DNA from: Myxococcus xanthus
GTDB lineage: Bacteria; Myxococcota; Myxococcia; Myxococcales; Myxococcaceae
DNA: 64,000 nt
Direction of reading: 5' to 3'
NCBI RefSeq assembly: GCF_013116825.1
Contig: NZ_JABFNS010000030.1
Span: 1 to 64,000, forward strand
In this document: positions 7,198 through 16,638 of the stretch, one piece after another
Layout: each line of letters opens with the position of its first letter
Numbering within the stretch: the stretch's first letter is position 1
Notes under the pieces: model-generated
What the model saw: only the letters and a program-made list of their open reading frames with translations
Database searches by the model: none
Told to the model about the DNA's origin: nothing
Made by a program: the position numbers and the translations under genes

Positions 7198-10143
7198 TTG
7201 TCCGTTCGATTGTCATTCCTGGCCCCGCTCACCCTGCTCGCGCTCCACGGCTGTGACGCCGCTCCATCTGACCCCGCCCCTCTCCGCACACAGTCCGCGG
7301 AATTGGCGCCCGCCACGGGCCCGGTGACGCTCGTGACGGACCTCAACGTCACGCCCCTGGCACGCCAGCTCTCCCTCTCGGACCAGTTCACCCGCATGGG
7401 GGGCTCCGTTTACTTCTCGGCCACCGGGACGGGCGTGGGCCAGGAGCTGTGGCGCACGGATGGTACGCCCCAGGGCACCACCCTCGTGCGCGACATCATC
7501 CCGGGGCCCTGGGGCACAGACCCCTCCCAGCTCACGGTGTGGAAGGAGCGGCTGTACTTCGTCGTCTCCCTGCCGTGGGGTGGCATCACGCTCTACGTCA
7601 GTGACGGCACGGCCGCCGGCACGCTCCCGCACGCGGTCATCGCTCCCGAGGGCCAGGGGGGGGCGAAGTACGTGGACTCCGCCTTCCCCACGCGCAACGG
7701 GCTGTGCCTGTCGCTGGTGTCGGGCGGCTTCGGGGCGGCGGACGAGCTCCTGTGCGCGAAGGAGACGCCCCAGGAGCTGGTGCGCATCCCCGGGCCCTGG
7801 GAGCAGACGACCGGAAGCTCCGGCCTCGGCTACCACTTCTCCGTGGTGGACGGGGTGGCGTACTTCGACGCGGGCGCCAACGGAGCGCGCGAGGGCTGGC
7901 GGACGGACGGCACGCCCGAGGGCACGTCCCGCTTCTTCGTGGAGCTGCTGCCGGGGCTGTCGAGCGGGGCCCGCTCGCTGGCGTCCTTCCAGGGGACGCA
8001 GTACTTCCGGGGCGGCGATGCGGCCGAGGACCGAGCCAGCCTCTGGCGCACGGATGGCACGCCCGGCGGCACCGTCCGGGTGAAACAGCTCGCCGGGCAG
8101 GCCAACTGTGCCTGCGGGCTGTTCCCCGTGGGCGACACGCTCTGGCTGCCGCACTACACCCCGGAGACGGGCGTGGAGCTGTGGAAGTCGGACGGCACGG
8201 CGGAGGGCACCGTGTTCGTGAAGGACCTCGTGCCCGGCCCGACCAACTCGAGCCCCTTCGGCTTCGTGCGGCTCGGTGCAACCACTCTCTTCTGGGCGGG
8301 CTCACCCGAGGGCTTCGGCGTCTGGCGCACGGACGGCACCGCCGCCGGCACCGTGTTCGTGAAGGCGACGCCCACGCCCCGTGGCGGCCAGGTGGTCGGC
8401 GGCGCGTACTACTTCCAGCACCTGACGCCCGGCCTCGAGCAGGAGCTCTGGCGGACGGATGGAACAGCCGAGGGCACGCGGGTGGTGAAGCGACTGGGCC
8501 TCGGTGCGAACGTCGAGGCGGGCGTCTCCCTGGCGAACGCGGCCGAGGTGAATGGGACGCTTGTCTTCCGGGGGCGGGACGTCGAGGACCGCTTCGGCCC
8601 TTGGCGGAGCGACGGCACGGAGGCGGGCACCCTGCCGCTCGTGGATGCGCAGGGCACGAACAGCACGACGCCGAGGAACCTCGCCGTCATCGGCTCGCGC
8701 CTCTACTTCCTCGGGCGCGCTCCGGGGGCGCAGTACGGGGTGTGGACCACCGACGGCACCGCCGCCGGAACCGTGGCGCTGCACCCCACCGTCTCCCCGT
8801 TCGTCCCGCTGCCCGTCTTCGGCGGCGCGGAGGGCCGGGTGTTCTTCAGGCCCCTGAGCACCGAGGTGGGCCAGGAGCTGTGGGTCTCCGACGGGACGGC
8901 TGGCGGGACGCGGCTGGTGAAGGACATCGTGCCGGGAGCGGGGAGCTCGTGGCCGGAGCCGCTCATCTTCACGGGGGGCGCGCTCTACTTCAGGGCCACG
9001 GAGAAGGGGGCCAACGCGGGCGAGCTGTGGCGCACGGACGGCACCCCCGAGAACACGTGGCCGGTGCGGACGCTTTTGCCCGGGGGCGTCAGCGCGGCGT
9101 GGCCTCCCGCGCTGGCAGTGGGGAACACGGTGTACTTCCTGGCCACCACCGCGGACGCGGGGCAGGAGCCGTGGCTCACGGATGGAACGCCCGAGGGGAC
9201 GCGCATGCTGGGCGACCTCGCGCCGGGGACCGCGTCGAGCGGCGCGTGGCCCCTGGCCGCCGTGGGGGACACGCTCTACCTCTTCGACGGGAGCCGGCTG
9301 TGGAAGTCCGACGGCACGGCGGAGGGCACGCGCCTCGTGAAGGACGTCGGCCGGGGCACGGCGATGAAGCCGGTGGTGGTGGGCTCCACGCTCTACTTCC
9401 TCTTGGGAGGCTCCGTGACGTACGGAGTCCCTCCGACGGGCTACCTCTGGAAGACGGATGGCACGCCCGAGGGCACGCTGCAGGTGCGCACCACGCGCCG
9501 GGTGGAGCAGCCCACGGCGATGGGGGGCGTGCTGTACTTCTTCGAGGAAGAGCCCCTGGACACCCACGTCCTGTGGCGCACGGACGGCACGGAGGCGGGG
9601 ACGTGGCGGGTGAAGGAGCTGCCGCGAATCTGGTGGCTTGAGGGCTCGTCGCTGTCGGAGATGCTGGCCGTGGAGCCCGAGGGACGGCTCATTTTCGCGG
9701 CGGCGGACGCGTCCGGCGTGGAGCCGTGGGTGTCCGACGGCACGCCCGAGGGCACCCGGCCCCTTCAGGACCTGTACCCGGGAACGCCGGGCTCCTCCCC
9801 CCACGGCTTCTCGCGACTGGGCGGCTATGTGTATTTCGGAGCCACCGACGGGACGCTCGGCCTCGAGCTGTGGAAGGTGCCGGTCTCCGCGCTGGTGGCC
9901 CCGGGGCCTGACGGTACCGAGGCCGATGCGGGTACAGCGGTTGACGCGGGCACGCCCGACGACGCGGGCACAACCGACGACGCGGGCACTATGGCCGACG
10001 CCGGAGCCACCGACGCGGGCACGCCGACCCCGGCCCCCGACGCATCGGAGGGCGGCTGCGGCTGCGGCGCGACGAGCGTGGGCGCACCGTGGCTGATGCT
10101 GGTGTTCAGTGCGTGGATGGGGCGCCGTCGCCGGGACGTATAG
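7198..10143 (+). CDS. surface lipoprotein with 16 ELWxxDGTxxGT repeats and MYXO-CTERM-like tail
   Basis: The start is a TTG, with GGAGG about 11 bases upstream, giving a lipoprotein signal (FLAPLTLLALHGC). The 981 residues contain 16 hyperconserved motifs such as ELWRTDGTPQGTTLV, ELWKSDGTAEGTVFV and EPWVSDGTPEGTRPL, spaced about 45-55 residues, each preceded by a LYF-type strand. This indicates a long beta-propeller or beta-solenoid surface protein, as annotated for myxobacterial ELWxxDGT proteins. After an Asp/Ala/Gly/Thr linker the C-terminus has GGCGCG, a hydrophobic helix and RRRR, a MYXO-CTERM-like sorting signal. The final Val codon and the TAG stop overlap the left end of IS91 remnant copy 2. 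Confidence 0.85.
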   Translation: MSVRLSFLAPLTLLALHGCDAAPSDPAPLRTQSAELAPATGPVTLVTDLNVTPLARQLSLSDQFTRMGGSVYFSATGTGVGQELWRTDGTPQGTTLVRDIIPGPWGTDPSQLTVWKERLYFVVSLPWGGITLYVSDGTAAGTLPHAVIAPEGQGGAKYVDSAFPTRNGLCLSLVSGGFGAADELLCAKETPQELVRIPGPWEQTTGSSGLGYHFSVVDGVAYFDAGANGAREGWRTDGTPEGTSRFFVELLPGLSSGARSLASFQGTQYFRGGDAAEDRASLWRTDGTPGGTVRVKQLAGQANCACGLFPVGDTLWLPHYTPETGVELWKSDGTAEGTVFVKDLVPGPTNSSPFGFVRLGATTLFWAGSPEGFGVWRTDGTAAGTVFVKATPTPRGGQVVGGAYYFQHLTPGLEQELWRTDGTAEGTRVVKRLGLGANVEAGVSLANAAEVNGTLVFRGRDVEDRFGPWRSDGTEAGTLPLVDAQGTNSTTPRNLAVIGSRLYFLGRAPGAQYGVWTTDGTAAGTVALHPTVSPFVPLPVFGGAEGRVFFRPLSTEVGQELWVSDGTAGGTRLVKDIVPGAGSSWPEPLIFTGGALYFRATEKGANAGELWRTDGTPENTWPVRTLLPGGVSAAWPPALAVGNTVYFLATTADAGQEPWLTDGTPEGTRMLGDLAPGTASSGAWPLAAVGDTLYLFDGSRLWKSDGTAEGTRLVKDVGRGTAMKPVVVGSTLYFLLGGSVTYGVPPTGYLWKTDGTPEGTLQVRTTRRVEQPTAMGGVLYFFEEEPLDTHVLWRTDGTEAGTWRVKELPRIWWLEGSSLSEMLAVEPEGRLIFAAADASGVEPWVSDGTPEGTRPLQDLYPGTPGSSPHGFSRLGGYVYFGATDGTLGLELWKVPVSALVAPGPDGTEADAGTAVDAGTPDDAGTTDDAGTMADAGATDAGTPTPAPDASEGGCGCGATSVGAPWLMLVFSAWMGRRRRDV

Positions 10144-10617
10144 GCGGGATAGAGGCCTAGTTGAGGGTGCGGGCTGGAGCGGAGGGGCCGAGGAGGGCCG
10201 CTGACGGGGCCTCCCGAGCGATGCTCTCGGCCGGTGGAGAGACCGATTGAACCCCCTGGGGGTACACGCCTGCCCAGGCCGCGCCCCCATCAGGTGCGTG
10301 GCAGGGGCCGCCGGCCTGGTGGCTGTCTTGCGCCTCAACACCCCGCGGCCTGGGGGGGGCCTCGTGCCGGGGCCCACCTCGCACAGGCCGTGGGCAAGCC
10401 CAGGTGCTCCAGAATCGCCCGCACCCCGGGGCCCCCTTCACGTACGCCACGAACCTTAAGCCTGCCTCCACACCTCACGCAGCCGAACACGCCGAAGTCG
10501 AACGTCCTCCTGCGCAAATCGGCCCAGTCTACTGGCGGTGTCCTCTCCTTCATCCGCTCCTTCCTGGCCGCTGCCGCAAGCCCCGCGCGCACCTCCTTCG
10601 CACCTGCTTGAGGGAGC
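10136..10617 (-). mobile_element. IS91-family element remnant, copy 2
   Basis: This copy matches copy 1 over its whole length, from acgtataggcgggatagagg to gcacctgcttgagggagc. On the minus strand it encodes the end of the transposase (VDWADLRRRTFDFGVFGCVR, CGG, then LEHLGLPTACARWAPARGPP), with a frame disturbance after CGGRLKV. It abuts the end of the ELWxxDGT gene and supplies that gene's stop codon. No intact transposase is associated. Confidence 0.8.
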
Positions 10618-11034
10618 CTCTCTTCGATTGACCGTGGAGGTCGTCCTTTCGCTGAGCCGCGCACCCGATTCTCTCAAGCCCAACGCGAGGGATGCGTCCG
10701 TCACCGAGTTGATTTGTGCGCTGTTCATGGAGGCGGTGGTTTGGGCAGCCGTCGCCTTCCTTTCATCCAGGACGGGAGCGGCGAGTACCAACCCGTGGTC
10801 ACGCGGGCGTCAGAGATAGAGCACCGCCTCGGCGCATATGCGGTTCTGGGCCAACCGCACCAGCCGCGCAGGCTCGGGGCGTACAGCCGAGGAGGCGGTG
10901 GCACGGTCAACCACGCTGCTGGAAAAGAAGAGTAATGCCTGCATTGTTTTGGGTTTGAAGTGGCCTTTGTTTGCTGGTTTAGTCTGGGTCTTGCACTCCT
11001 CAGTCGACGTCGAGCATCCGACCGGAACAACTCC
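10618..11034. other. intergenic, no gene recognised
   Basis: About 417 bp between the IS remnant and the metalloprotease gene. Short open frames here lack ribosome sites and recognisable motifs. It should hold the promoter of the gene at 11035. Confidence 0.4.
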
Positions 11035-12231
11035 ATGAATGAACCGAGCATTGACACACATTGCTCTCGCCTCACCATCGCGCTGCTGGGGATGGCGCTG
11101 GGCGTTGTCGCGGGCTGTGCCACGCCGGACGAGCCGGCCTCCGAGCAGCATGCAGTTGGGGGCGCGCGAAGTGAGCTGAGCTATCTCAATACGCTCAACT
11201 ATTCGATCTTGACGGAGTTTGAGAGGGCCAGGGGCATGCAGCTTAGTGGAGATATTTCCTACCCGGTCTGCATCTTCTCGAACTACACCACGCCAATCTC
11301 AGCCAGTAAACGGGAGTCGTACCGGGCTTTGATGCAGCAGGTGGTCAACCGCTGGAACGATGCACTTGAGTCGCAGCCTGGCTGGGCTGTCTGGAACATC
11401 CGTTTGTATCTGGTCGGATCAAGCACCGCGTGTCCGGATACGGATGCGAGCCTGAAAGTCTACAAGGTGATGGGGGACCAGACCCGCGAGCGAGGCTACG
11501 CGCAGTTCTGGACCTTCCTCAACGTGGCGGGCAGGGGTGAGTTCGACAGTGAGAACTACAAGCGCGAGCTTCACGAGTATGGCCACCAGCTCGGCCTGGG
11601 GGACACCTACTCGGAAGCGACGTACCAGCTTCCTTTTGACCAGCCCCCCGGCATCATGAATCTGTACTGGGACGTGCCCGACCTGACCGACGACGACATC
11701 GCCTCGGTCCGGCATGTCTGGGCGCGTTTGAGCGGTCGTTCCGGCTCTCAGTGTCCCGCGGGTTTCATCCCTGGCACGGCACAGCCGAACCCTAACGGTC
11801 ATATCTTCTGCGTCTACCCGCGCTACGACCTCACTTCAATGTGGCTCGGCACCGGGAAGTGTATCGAGCACGTCGACGGTGAGATGGCCATGAGGAACTG
11901 CGGCACCTCCCAAGCCCAGGAGTGGCGGATGATTCCAACGGACTGGCCGGGGTACGTCCGCCTCAAGAACCGGCAAGCCGGCTTCAATCGGTGTGTCGAC
12001 ATCATCAATAATGGCGACAAGGACAAGCTGCACCTGGCGGCTTGTGGTGACTACTCCGGCCAGTACTGGCAACTCGTGCCCACCGCGTGGCCTGGGTTCT
12101 TCCAGCTCAAGGCCATGTGGCTTGGCGACGGCAAGTGCCTTGGCATCATCAATGGCGGAGTCAATGATCAACTGCGAATGGTTGCCTGCGGCGACTACTC
12201 TGGCCAGTACTGGGAGAGGCGGCAGCACTGA
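11035..12231 (+). CDS. secreted zinc metalloprotease with ricin-type lectin repeats (lipoprotein)
   Basis: ATG 11035 gives a lipoprotein signal (LTIALLGMALGVVAGC); the upstream in-frame extension to 10960 has none. The 398-residue protein has the zinc site HEYGHQLGLGD (His180, Glu181, His184, Asp190) and a downstream Met-turn GIMN. An HExxHxxGxxD site with Asp as third ligand resembles snapalysin-type (M7) metzincins. The C-terminal third has three ricin B/QxW-like repeats: CIEHVDGEMAMRNCG, CVDIINNGDKDKLHLAACG and CLGIINGGVNDQLRMVACG, each followed by a QxW-type end (QYWQL, QYWER). A protease with a carbohydrate-binding tail fits a predatory, secreted role. It is a single gene with no Shine-Dalgarno of note. 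Confidence 0.8.
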   Translation: MNEPSIDTHCSRLTIALLGMALGVVAGCATPDEPASEQHAVGGARSELSYLNTLNYSILTEFERARGMQLSGDISYPVCIFSNYTTPISASKRESYRALMQQVVNRWNDALESQPGWAVWNIRLYLVGSSTACPDTDASLKVYKVMGDQTRERGYAQFWTFLNVAGRGEFDSENYKRELHEYGHQLGLGDTYSEATYQLPFDQPPGIMNLYWDVPDLTDDDIASVRHVWARLSGRSGSQCPAGFIPGTAQPNPNGHIFCVYPRYDLTSMWLGTGKCIEHVDGEMAMRNCGTSQAQEWRMIPTDWPGYVRLKNRQAGFNRCVDIINNGDKDKLHLAACGDYSGQYWQLVPTAWPGFFQLKAMWLGDGKCLGIINGGVNDQLRMVACGDYSGQYWERRQH

Positions 12232-12246
12232 GCATCCTTGCAACAA

Positions 12247-12408
12247 GTATAGGAGCGCGGGAGGCCCTGTTGAGGGTGTGGGCTGGAGCGGAGGGGCCGA
12301 GGAGGGCCGCTGACGGGGGCTGCCGAGCGATGCTCCCGGCCGGTGGACGAACACGTCAACATCGGGCGTCCTCCTCCGTAGCTTTGCCCAGTCCACGTAA
12401 GCGTTCAC
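12247..12408 (-). mobile_element. IS91-family element remnant, copy 3 (internally deleted)
   Basis: The left part (gtatagg ... cggccggtgga) matches copies 1 and 2. It then jumps directly to the distal part (cgaacacgtc ... cccagtccac), losing about 245 bp including the transposase zinc motif. The minus frame keeps VDWAKLRRRTPDVDVF. It lies 15 bp after the metalloprotease stop codon, and the flank at its left edge is CAAG. Confidence 0.7.
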
Positions 12409-13237
12409 CGTGCCCTGTCGTGCTGGACTCCCTGGGGGTGTGAAACCTCCAGTCCTCATGAAATGGAGGCATTCATGGGGCTGGAGAAGGAGTTGGAGAG
12501 GTCCCGTTGCGCGGAGGCCGACGTGGCGGGACCTGCAGGCCGAGTCGGCGGTAGCCGGGTCTCACGTCAACGCGGAGGGCACCGGCGTTGGCGGGGGAGG
12601 CGGCGAAGGCGCTGTGCCGCTCATGCAGCGTGGCGGCTTTGGCATGGAACTGTGCACTGCGGCCACTCCGCCGCTGCGATGGCACGAGGTCGTAGAGGGC
12701 GCGCGTATCCGCTTACGTCCGGCCTCGCGCTCACCCCGAGTTGACCGGCGAACACATCGTCGAGAAGCGCGAACGCGAGTCCCTCTGACATGAGGGTGGC
12801 TTGGTGCGAGAGCCAGGCGAGGTGCCGCGCCGCATCAAAGGGATTCGGAGAGCCGATTCCGGGGTCCTCAAGCGCCGCGGCGCGTCTGTGCTCCCCGGTC
12901 AGAGAGGTGACTCGGCGAAGGGCAGGCCGTCGTGCCGACACCGCTCCAGCTTCGCGTTTCTCGGTCTTTTCCAGCGAGGAGCCCCTGCAGCCCGCCGCAA
13001 CCTGGCATGGGCCGCAGGGGGGCTTGCACCATGGGGGTTCGTTTGATACGCGAAATCCTGCCGGTTCCAGACGGTGTGGCGCGTGATTGTCGCCTCCGCT
13101 GCCGGTGCTCCATCCGAATGTTCGGAAAAGCTGGCGGGCTCGCTCGTGCTGCAAGGCGCGGCGTTCCCTTCACTTCGTCCGTCCGTGCCGTCCCCGCCGG
13201 GGGCGGAGCGGGCGCCTTCTCCATTCGAGGACATGAC
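12409..13237. other. gene-poor stretch with possible relic
   Basis: No complete gene is seen. A minus-strand stretch around 12735-12880 reads like protein (NPFDAARHLAWLSHQATLMS, EGLAFALLDDVFAGQL) but has no matching start, and neighbouring frames break up. It may be a remnant of an unidentified gene. The last 100 bp should contain the promoter for 13238. Confidence 0.3.
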
Positions 13238-14233
13238 ATGACCATTTCCGTTCGATGCGTGCTGCGGCACCACTTCCGGCACTTCAACGCCCGGACCCTC
13301 GTGGATGCAGCGGACGCCTGGGCGGCGCACGCCGATGACGGTGGCAAGATGATGGTGACGCTCGCCGGTGCCATGAGCACGGCGGAGCTGGGGATCTCGC
13401 TCGCCGAGATGATCCGCCGCGACAAGGTCCACGCGATCACGACCACGGGCGCGAATCTGGAGGAGGACGTCTTCAACCTGGTGGCCCAGGAGCACTACGT
13501 GCGGGTGCCCGATCCCCGCAGCCTCACGGCGGAGCAGGAGGCCGAGTTGCGCGACAAGGGGCTCAATCGCGTGGCAGATACCTGCATCCCGGAAGAGGAG
13601 GCGATGCGCAAGGTCGAGCGCCCCCTCCTCGAGCTCTGGCAGAGGGCGGAGCGGGACGGGCGCCGCCACTTTCCCCACGAGTACCTCTACGAGCTGCTCC
13701 TCTCCGGCGCGCTGGCCGGCTCATACCAGGTGGATCCCCGTCATTCGTGGCTCCTGGCGGCTGCGGAGAAGCGCCTTCCGATCTTCGTACCGGGATGGGA
13801 GGACTCCACGCTGGGCAACGTGTTCGTCGCCAGCGTGATGCGCAAGGAGCTGGAAACCTGGAGTCCCATCCGCGGCGGCGCCGAGTACATGGCGGCCCTC
13901 GCCGACTGGTACCGGGAGACCTCCTCGTCCGCGAAGGTCGGCTTCTTCCAGATCGGCGGGGGAATCGCCGGCGACTTCCCGATCTGCGTGGTGCCGATGC
14001 TGCGCCTCGACTTGGAGGAGGAGGTCCCCTACTGGTCCTACTTCTGCCAGATCTCCGACAGCACGCCCTCGTTCGGCTCCTACAGCGGCGCACCGCCCAA
14101 CGAGAAGATCACCTGGCACAAGGTCGACGTCGACACGCCCCGCTTCGTGATCGAGTCCGATGCGACGATCGTGGCGCCGCTGATCTTCTCGTACGTCCTC
14201 GACTGCTGGGGCGTGCGCCAGAAGAAGAACTGA
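13238..14233 (+). CDS. deoxyhypusine synthase-family protein (polyamine enzyme)
   Basis: I start at ATG 13238, with GAGGAC seven bases upstream; the open frame to 12932 precedes family homology. The 331-residue protein has the NAD-binding segment GKMMVTLAGAMSTAELGISL, then HAITTTGANLEEDVFNLV. Near the C-terminus it has SYSGAPPNEKITWHKVD, equivalent to the active-site SGAxPxExxxWxK of deoxyhypusine synthase, with the imine-forming Lys at residue 295. Bacteria lack eIF5A, so bacterial members act on free amines, for example in homospermidine or guanidino-polyamine synthesis; the exact substrate here cannot be read from sequence. It stands alone, convergent with the protease-nuclease gene. Confidence 0.85.
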   Translation: MTISVRCVLRHHFRHFNARTLVDAADAWAAHADDGGKMMVTLAGAMSTAELGISLAEMIRRDKVHAITTTGANLEEDVFNLVAQEHYVRVPDPRSLTAEQEAELRDKGLNRVADTCIPEEEAMRKVERPLLELWQRAERDGRRHFPHEYLYELLLSGALAGSYQVDPRHSWLLAAAEKRLPIFVPGWEDSTLGNVFVASVMRKELETWSPIRGGAEYMAALADWYRETSSSAKVGFFQIGGGIAGDFPICVVPMLRLDLEEEVPYWSYFCQISDSTPSFGSYSGAPPNEKITWHKVDVDTPRFVIESDATIVAPLIFSYVLDCWGVRQKKN

Positions 14234-14381
14234 AAAGAGCGGCTCTGGAGACCCTGCCGGCGAGGTGCTCCGGCTCGGGCTCCACAAGCTCTCCGTCATC
14301 GACTCGGGCGTGCGGGAGAGGCTCCGCCGCCCGGGTGCTGCCCGCCTGCACCCTGCGATGCACGGAAGGGCCCGGGCCAGA

Positions 14382-16517
14382 TCAGCGGCCCAGTCCGCGG
14401 GCGAAGCGGACCCGCGCCGCCCACTCCGGGAAGTCGATGAAGGGGTTGCGGTTCTTCTGGATGGCGAAGATGGCCTGGTTCCGATGCAGCTCCCACTCGG
14501 AGGGGCGTTCTTGCTGGTGCCAGCGCAGCAGCGTCTCCAGCCGCTCCTCGGCGAGCTCCGCCGGGCTGTTGATGGCGTTGGGATAGCGGACGAGGAAGTA
14601 GAGCGTGGCGCGCGCGGCGGCGCCCTTCCCGGCGCCCGGCTCGAACCGGTTCCGCTCGGCCCGCCCGCAGTCTTGTTGGAAGGCTTCGGTGCTGGGGAAC
14701 TCGAAGTAGGCATTGTTGCCGCGGAAGCTGTTGCAGCGCATCTCGCAGGCGAACAGGTGGTGCAGGTCTCCGCGCATCGGCTCACTGGCGTTGAACCAGG
14801 ACTGGGGCACGACGTGCTCGCAGTTGTACGGCAGGGCGGACTCGAGCTGCTCCAGGAAGCCCTCGTCGAAACGCTCTGTCAGTGGCCGCTCCAGGAGCCG
14901 TAGCGCACGCTCCCTCTCCACCTCCAGATCCTTCTGGAGGATCTCCTGGAGTGTGAAGGAGTGGCCCGCCGCCGAGTACAGCGAGCGGAGGAGGAGGTCC
15001 TTCTGGCGGTCCACCCATGGGTAGAGCCAGCGGCTCGGCTTGTAGGAGGGGCGGTCCGTATGCGTCCGCTCGAGGAGTCTGTGCAGGCCGTCATAGAACG
15101 CGTCCTGGTCGGAGTCCGGCTGCACACCTTCGTAGTAGCGCTCCCGGTCCAGCGCATCCGCCTCGGCGTCGTAATAGGGGAGGTCCCGCGTCCGCTGGGC
15201 TTCCGCGACAGCCTCCGCGACGTCGACCTGTGTCAGGGACGGTGCCCCAGCCCCCACACCTCCCCCGGGTTGACCTGGCACTGGCGCGGGCACTGCCGGC
15301 CCGGGGGCGAGCGCGGTCTGGCCATTCCCCGCCAGGGTGGGCACCCCCAGGCGGAGGGTGATGTGGAGCGGAATGGTGAGCGCCAAGGACTCGCCGGGCG
15401 GCGCCGGGGCGAAGAGGACGGGAGAGGGCGGAGGAGGTGAGGGCGGCACCGCCGGGGGGCCCTCGTTGTCCTTCCAGGCGTTCGCCCATGGGAGCTGTCC
15501 TCCGACGTTCGTCTTCGTGAACAGCACCCCGGCATCGACCACGCGGGAGTCCCGGCTGAGGTCATGGGCGGACACCGCGTAGTTCGCTTCGAGGTACCGG
15601 CCCCCGAAGTGGAGCCCGAGCACCTTGCCCGAGCGCGCATCCAAGATGGCCGAGCCAGAGTTGCCTCCGAGCGTCGAGCTGTCGTGCGCGAGCGCCTCCA
15701 CCATCCGGCCGAAGCTCGAGGTGCGCCGTGCGCCCATGAGCTTGCCCGGCTGCAGGCGCTTGACCTGGTAGACGCCCCGGAAGATGCGGTGCTGGAGCGC
15801 GGCATCGTTGCGTGGGTCCTGCGCGGGATACCCGATGACGACGACGTCCTGCTCGCGCACCTCGTCCACGTGGCGAGAATCCAGGGTGAGGGGCCGCAGT
15901 CCATCAACCCCCTCGACCTCCATCAGCGCCATGTCCCAGTAGGGATGAATCATCAGGACACGCCGCACGCGGAAGGGCGCGGACGCGCTCGAGCCGCGCT
16001 CCCGCTTGAAGTCCACCTGCACGTCGTCGAGCCCCGGCTGGAACCGCAGCCCCCGCATCCCCAGCCCCAGCGTGAACAGCTCGGCAACGTGGCGATTGGT
16101 CATCATCAGCCCGCGACCGACCACGAAACCCGTTCCAACGTACGGCAGCGTCGGGTGCTCGGGAACCTCCACGCGTCCGATGGCGGGAATGGCCGCCTCG
16201 ATGGGCTTGCGGAACTCCGCGTCATCCAGGGCGCTCCAGGGTGCCCCTGGGCGCAGGTAGCTGCCGTTGATGATGTCGATGACCGGTCTGTTCCGAGGCA
16301 GGACGATGGCCTCGAGCGCCCACAGCTCCTCTGGCCGTAGCGGGGACTCCTGACCCCGGGTCACCGCGTGGACCGCCTTGATGGCATGCTCCAGGACCTC
16401 GGCACCTGGCTCGAGCGGGGCGCTGCCTTCCGCCGCGAGCGACTCGATTGGCTCGGCCAAGGGGGCGATCCGCTTCGCGTAGGTCAAGAGCCGCCGCTGC
16501 TTCTCCTGCTCGTTCAC
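14382..16517 (-). CDS. trypsin-like serine protease fused to endonuclease I domain
   Basis: GTG 16517 is chosen as start because GGGAGAGGG lies just upstream; the longer frame to 16751 overlaps the neighbour and lacks coding character. The 711-residue protein has no signal peptide. Residues 1-115 are a helical leader. Residues 125-330 are a trypsin-fold protease: His143 (TNRHVAE), Asp195 (YWDMALME) and Ser287 (GGNSGSA). Residues 355-430 are Pro/Gly-rich. Residues 440-711 resemble endonuclease I (pfam Endonuclease_1): CEHVVPQSWF (567-575), DLHHL, then N/R-rich FRGNNAYFEF, and HRNQAIFAIQKNRNPFID. Such a fusion suggests a nuclease held in check or released by proteolysis, as in conflict or cell-death effectors. 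This role is inference. Confidence 0.8.
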   Translation of the reverse strand: MNEQEKQRRLLTYAKRIAPLAEPIESLAAEGSAPLEPGAEVLEHAIKAVHAVTRGQESPLRPEELWALEAIVLPRNRPVIDIINGSYLRPGAPWSALDDAEFRKPIEAAIPAIGRVEVPEHPTLPYVGTGFVVGRGLMMTNRHVAELFTLGLGMRGLRFQPGLDDVQVDFKRERGSSASAPFRVRRVLMIHPYWDMALMEVEGVDGLRPLTLDSRHVDEVREQDVVVIGYPAQDPRNDAALQHRIFRGVYQVKRLQPGKLMGARRTSSFGRMVEALAHDSSTLGGNSGSAILDARSGKVLGLHFGGRYLEANYAVSAHDLSRDSRVVDAGVLFTKTNVGGQLPWANAWKDNEGPPAVPPSPPPPSPVLFAPAPPGESLALTIPLHITLRLGVPTLAGNGQTALAPGPAVPAPVPGQPGGGVGAGAPSLTQVDVAEAVAEAQRTRDLPYYDAEADALDRERYYEGVQPDSDQDAFYDGLHRLLERTHTDRPSYKPSRWLYPWVDRQKDLLLRSLYSAAGHSFTLQEILQKDLEVERERALRLLERPLTERFDEGFLEQLESALPYNCEHVVPQSWFNASEPMRGDLHHLFACEMRCNSFRGNNAYFEFPSTEAFQQDCGRAERNRFEPGAGKGAAARATLYFLVRYPNAINSPAELAEERLETLLRWHQQERPSEWELHRNQAIFAIQKNRNPFIDFPEWAARVRFARGLGR

Positions 16518-16638
16518 GCACCCTCTCCCGGGTCTGGCCACCGCATGGGTGGGCGCAAACCCCATCCATGCAGGCAAGGGAAGAGGAGACACCATCACCC
16601 TCCAGTGCGTGAGTTGCCCAGACGCCCAACGGGTGTGC

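Noticed and set aside
7213-8154. 313-codon minus-strand frame
   Set aside because: Antisense to the ELWxxDGT gene, without a ribosome site or motif.
8302-10377. 691-codon minus-strand open frame
   Set aside because: Antisense of the ELWxxDGT gene and the IS91 remnant; composition is typical of an antisense shadow.
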